Origin: Acidobacteriota bacterium
GTDB taxonomy: Bacteria > Acidobacteriota > Terriglobia > Terriglobales > Acidobacteriaceae
Assembly: GCA_021811745.1 (NCBI GenBank)
Contig: JAJZNH010000598.1
Location: forward strand, 1 to 6,671
Reading direction: 5' to 3'
DNA length: 6,671 bases
Shown here in pieces: positions 6,367 to 6,671 of the stretch. Each line of letters starts with the position of its first letter. Positions within the stretch are counted from its first letter, which is position 1. A program made the position numbers and the translations under genes. The notes beneath the pieces were generated by a model. That model was not told the DNA's origin. It saw only the letters and a list, made by a program, of their open reading frames with translations, and ran no database searches.

Positions 6367-6435
6367 TTCACTACCATAACGCGTTCGCCCCGCGCTGGCA
6401 GCCACTGCACCGCATGATTTACCCTCAAACTCGGA
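6367..6435. promoter_or_regulatory. Divergent intergenic region between carboxypeptidase and cyclophilin genes
   Basis: The 69 bases between the two start codons must hold the promoters or leaders of both genes if each is transcribed on its own. On the - strand a TATGGT hexamer lies close to the carboxypeptidase start, but no good -35 element pairs with it, and no clear promoter is seen for the cyclophilin. No operator-like palindrome was noticed. The call rests on position only. Confidence 0.3.
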
Positions 6436-6671
6436 ATGAAACTTAGACCTGCTTATCTGCTTGCCATTCTGGCCGTAGCTGTGGGAGTTGTAGCCATTTC
6501 TTTGGTGCTGGCCCGCAAGCCTACCCCGGCGTCCGCCCAGGAGAGCCAGGCGTTGCCTGCCGCGCCCACGCCCAACGTCCCCGTCGAGGTCGCCCCGAAC
6601 GGTCCCCGCGTAGTTATGGATACGACCATGGGCCGCATCACCTGCCAGTTCTTTCAGAAGCAGGCGCCGGT
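6436..6671 (+). CDS. Peptidyl-prolyl cis-trans isomerase, cyclophilin type, N-terminal fragment
   Basis: The gene runs off the right edge after 78 complete codons. Residues 1-26 start MKLR and continue as a hydrophobic helix (AYLLAILAVAVGVVAISLVLA), with an ASA-Q site at 32-35 that suits signal peptidase cleavage, so the product is either periplasmic or anchored by this helix. A Pro/Ala-rich linker (about 36-57) follows. The cyclophilin fold then begins with PRVVMDTTMGRITCQFF and continues to KQAPV, matching the first strands of PpiA/PpiB-type enzymes (a T-x-x-G-x-I-x-x-x-F pattern followed by xxAP). Cyclophilins speed proline isomerisation during folding; here the likely clients are exported proteins. 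The active-site residues (R, F, W, H) lie beyond the window, so activity cannot be checked. The ATG at 6436 is preceded directly by CGGA, a weak ribosome site. Confidence is good for the family; the exact orthologue is not assigned. Confidence 0.85.
   Translation, partial: MKLRPAYLLAILAVAVGVVAISLVLARKPTPASAQESQALPAAPTPNVPVEVAPNGPRVVMDTTMGRITCQFFQKQAP

Noticed and set aside
6367..6405. Earlier ATG at 6405 as the carboxypeptidase start
   Set aside because: It adds 13 residues before a signal peptide that is complete from the ATG at 6366, and it has no better ribosome binding site; it cannot be ruled out fully.

Overview
The window looks like a stretch of GC-rich chromosome from an acidobacterium (class Terriglobia/Acidobacteriia). 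That assignment is an inference. It rests on an Oar-like TonB-dependent receptor C-terminus, a secreted S10 serine carboxypeptidase, a periplasmic cyclophilin, and a long TPR-bearing lytic transglycosylase next to an ECF sigma/zinc anti-sigma pair, all with GC-rich codon use. No rRNA, tRNA, CRISPR array, insertion sequence or phage gene was seen.

Layout from left to right. (1) 1-642, +: the 3' end of an outer-membrane TonB-dependent receptor, open at the left edge. (2) 643-763: a convergent intergenic region full of hairpins, including a GC-rich stem capped by a cUUCGg tetraloop. (3) 764-1027, -: a small four-cysteine zinc-ribbon-like protein with a strong Shine-Dalgarno sequence. (4) 1028-1254: a gap with one hairpin and no supported gene. 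(5) 1255-3627, -: a 790-residue Slt70-type soluble lytic transglycosylase with a signal peptide, a long TPR superhelix and a C-terminal GH23 catalytic domain. (6) 3628-3803: a divergent intergenic region. (7) 3804-4430 and 4427-4666, +: an ECF (RpoE-like) sigma factor and a 79-residue soluble ZAS-type anti-sigma factor, translationally coupled by an ATGA overlap. (8) 4667-4812: a convergent intergenic region with a perfect 13-bp inverted repeat. (9) 4813-6366, -: a secreted S10 serine carboxypeptidase with an intact catalytic triad. (10) 6436-6671, +: the 5' end of a secreted or membrane-anchored cyclophilin-type peptidyl-prolyl isomerase, open at the right edge.

Most products act at or beyond the cytoplasmic membrane: an outer-membrane receptor, a cell-wall lytic enzyme, an exported peptidase and an exported prolyl isomerase. 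The sigma/anti-sigma module in the middle would suit an envelope or redox stress response that might include the divergent transglycosylase, but no shared promoter motif was found, so the link is only positional. I found no clear undescribed system. The items most worth a second look are the soluble Cys-rich anti-sigma factor, the orphan zinc-ribbon protein, the 13-bp palindrome as a possible dispersed repeat, and the divergent sigma/transglycosylase arrangement.
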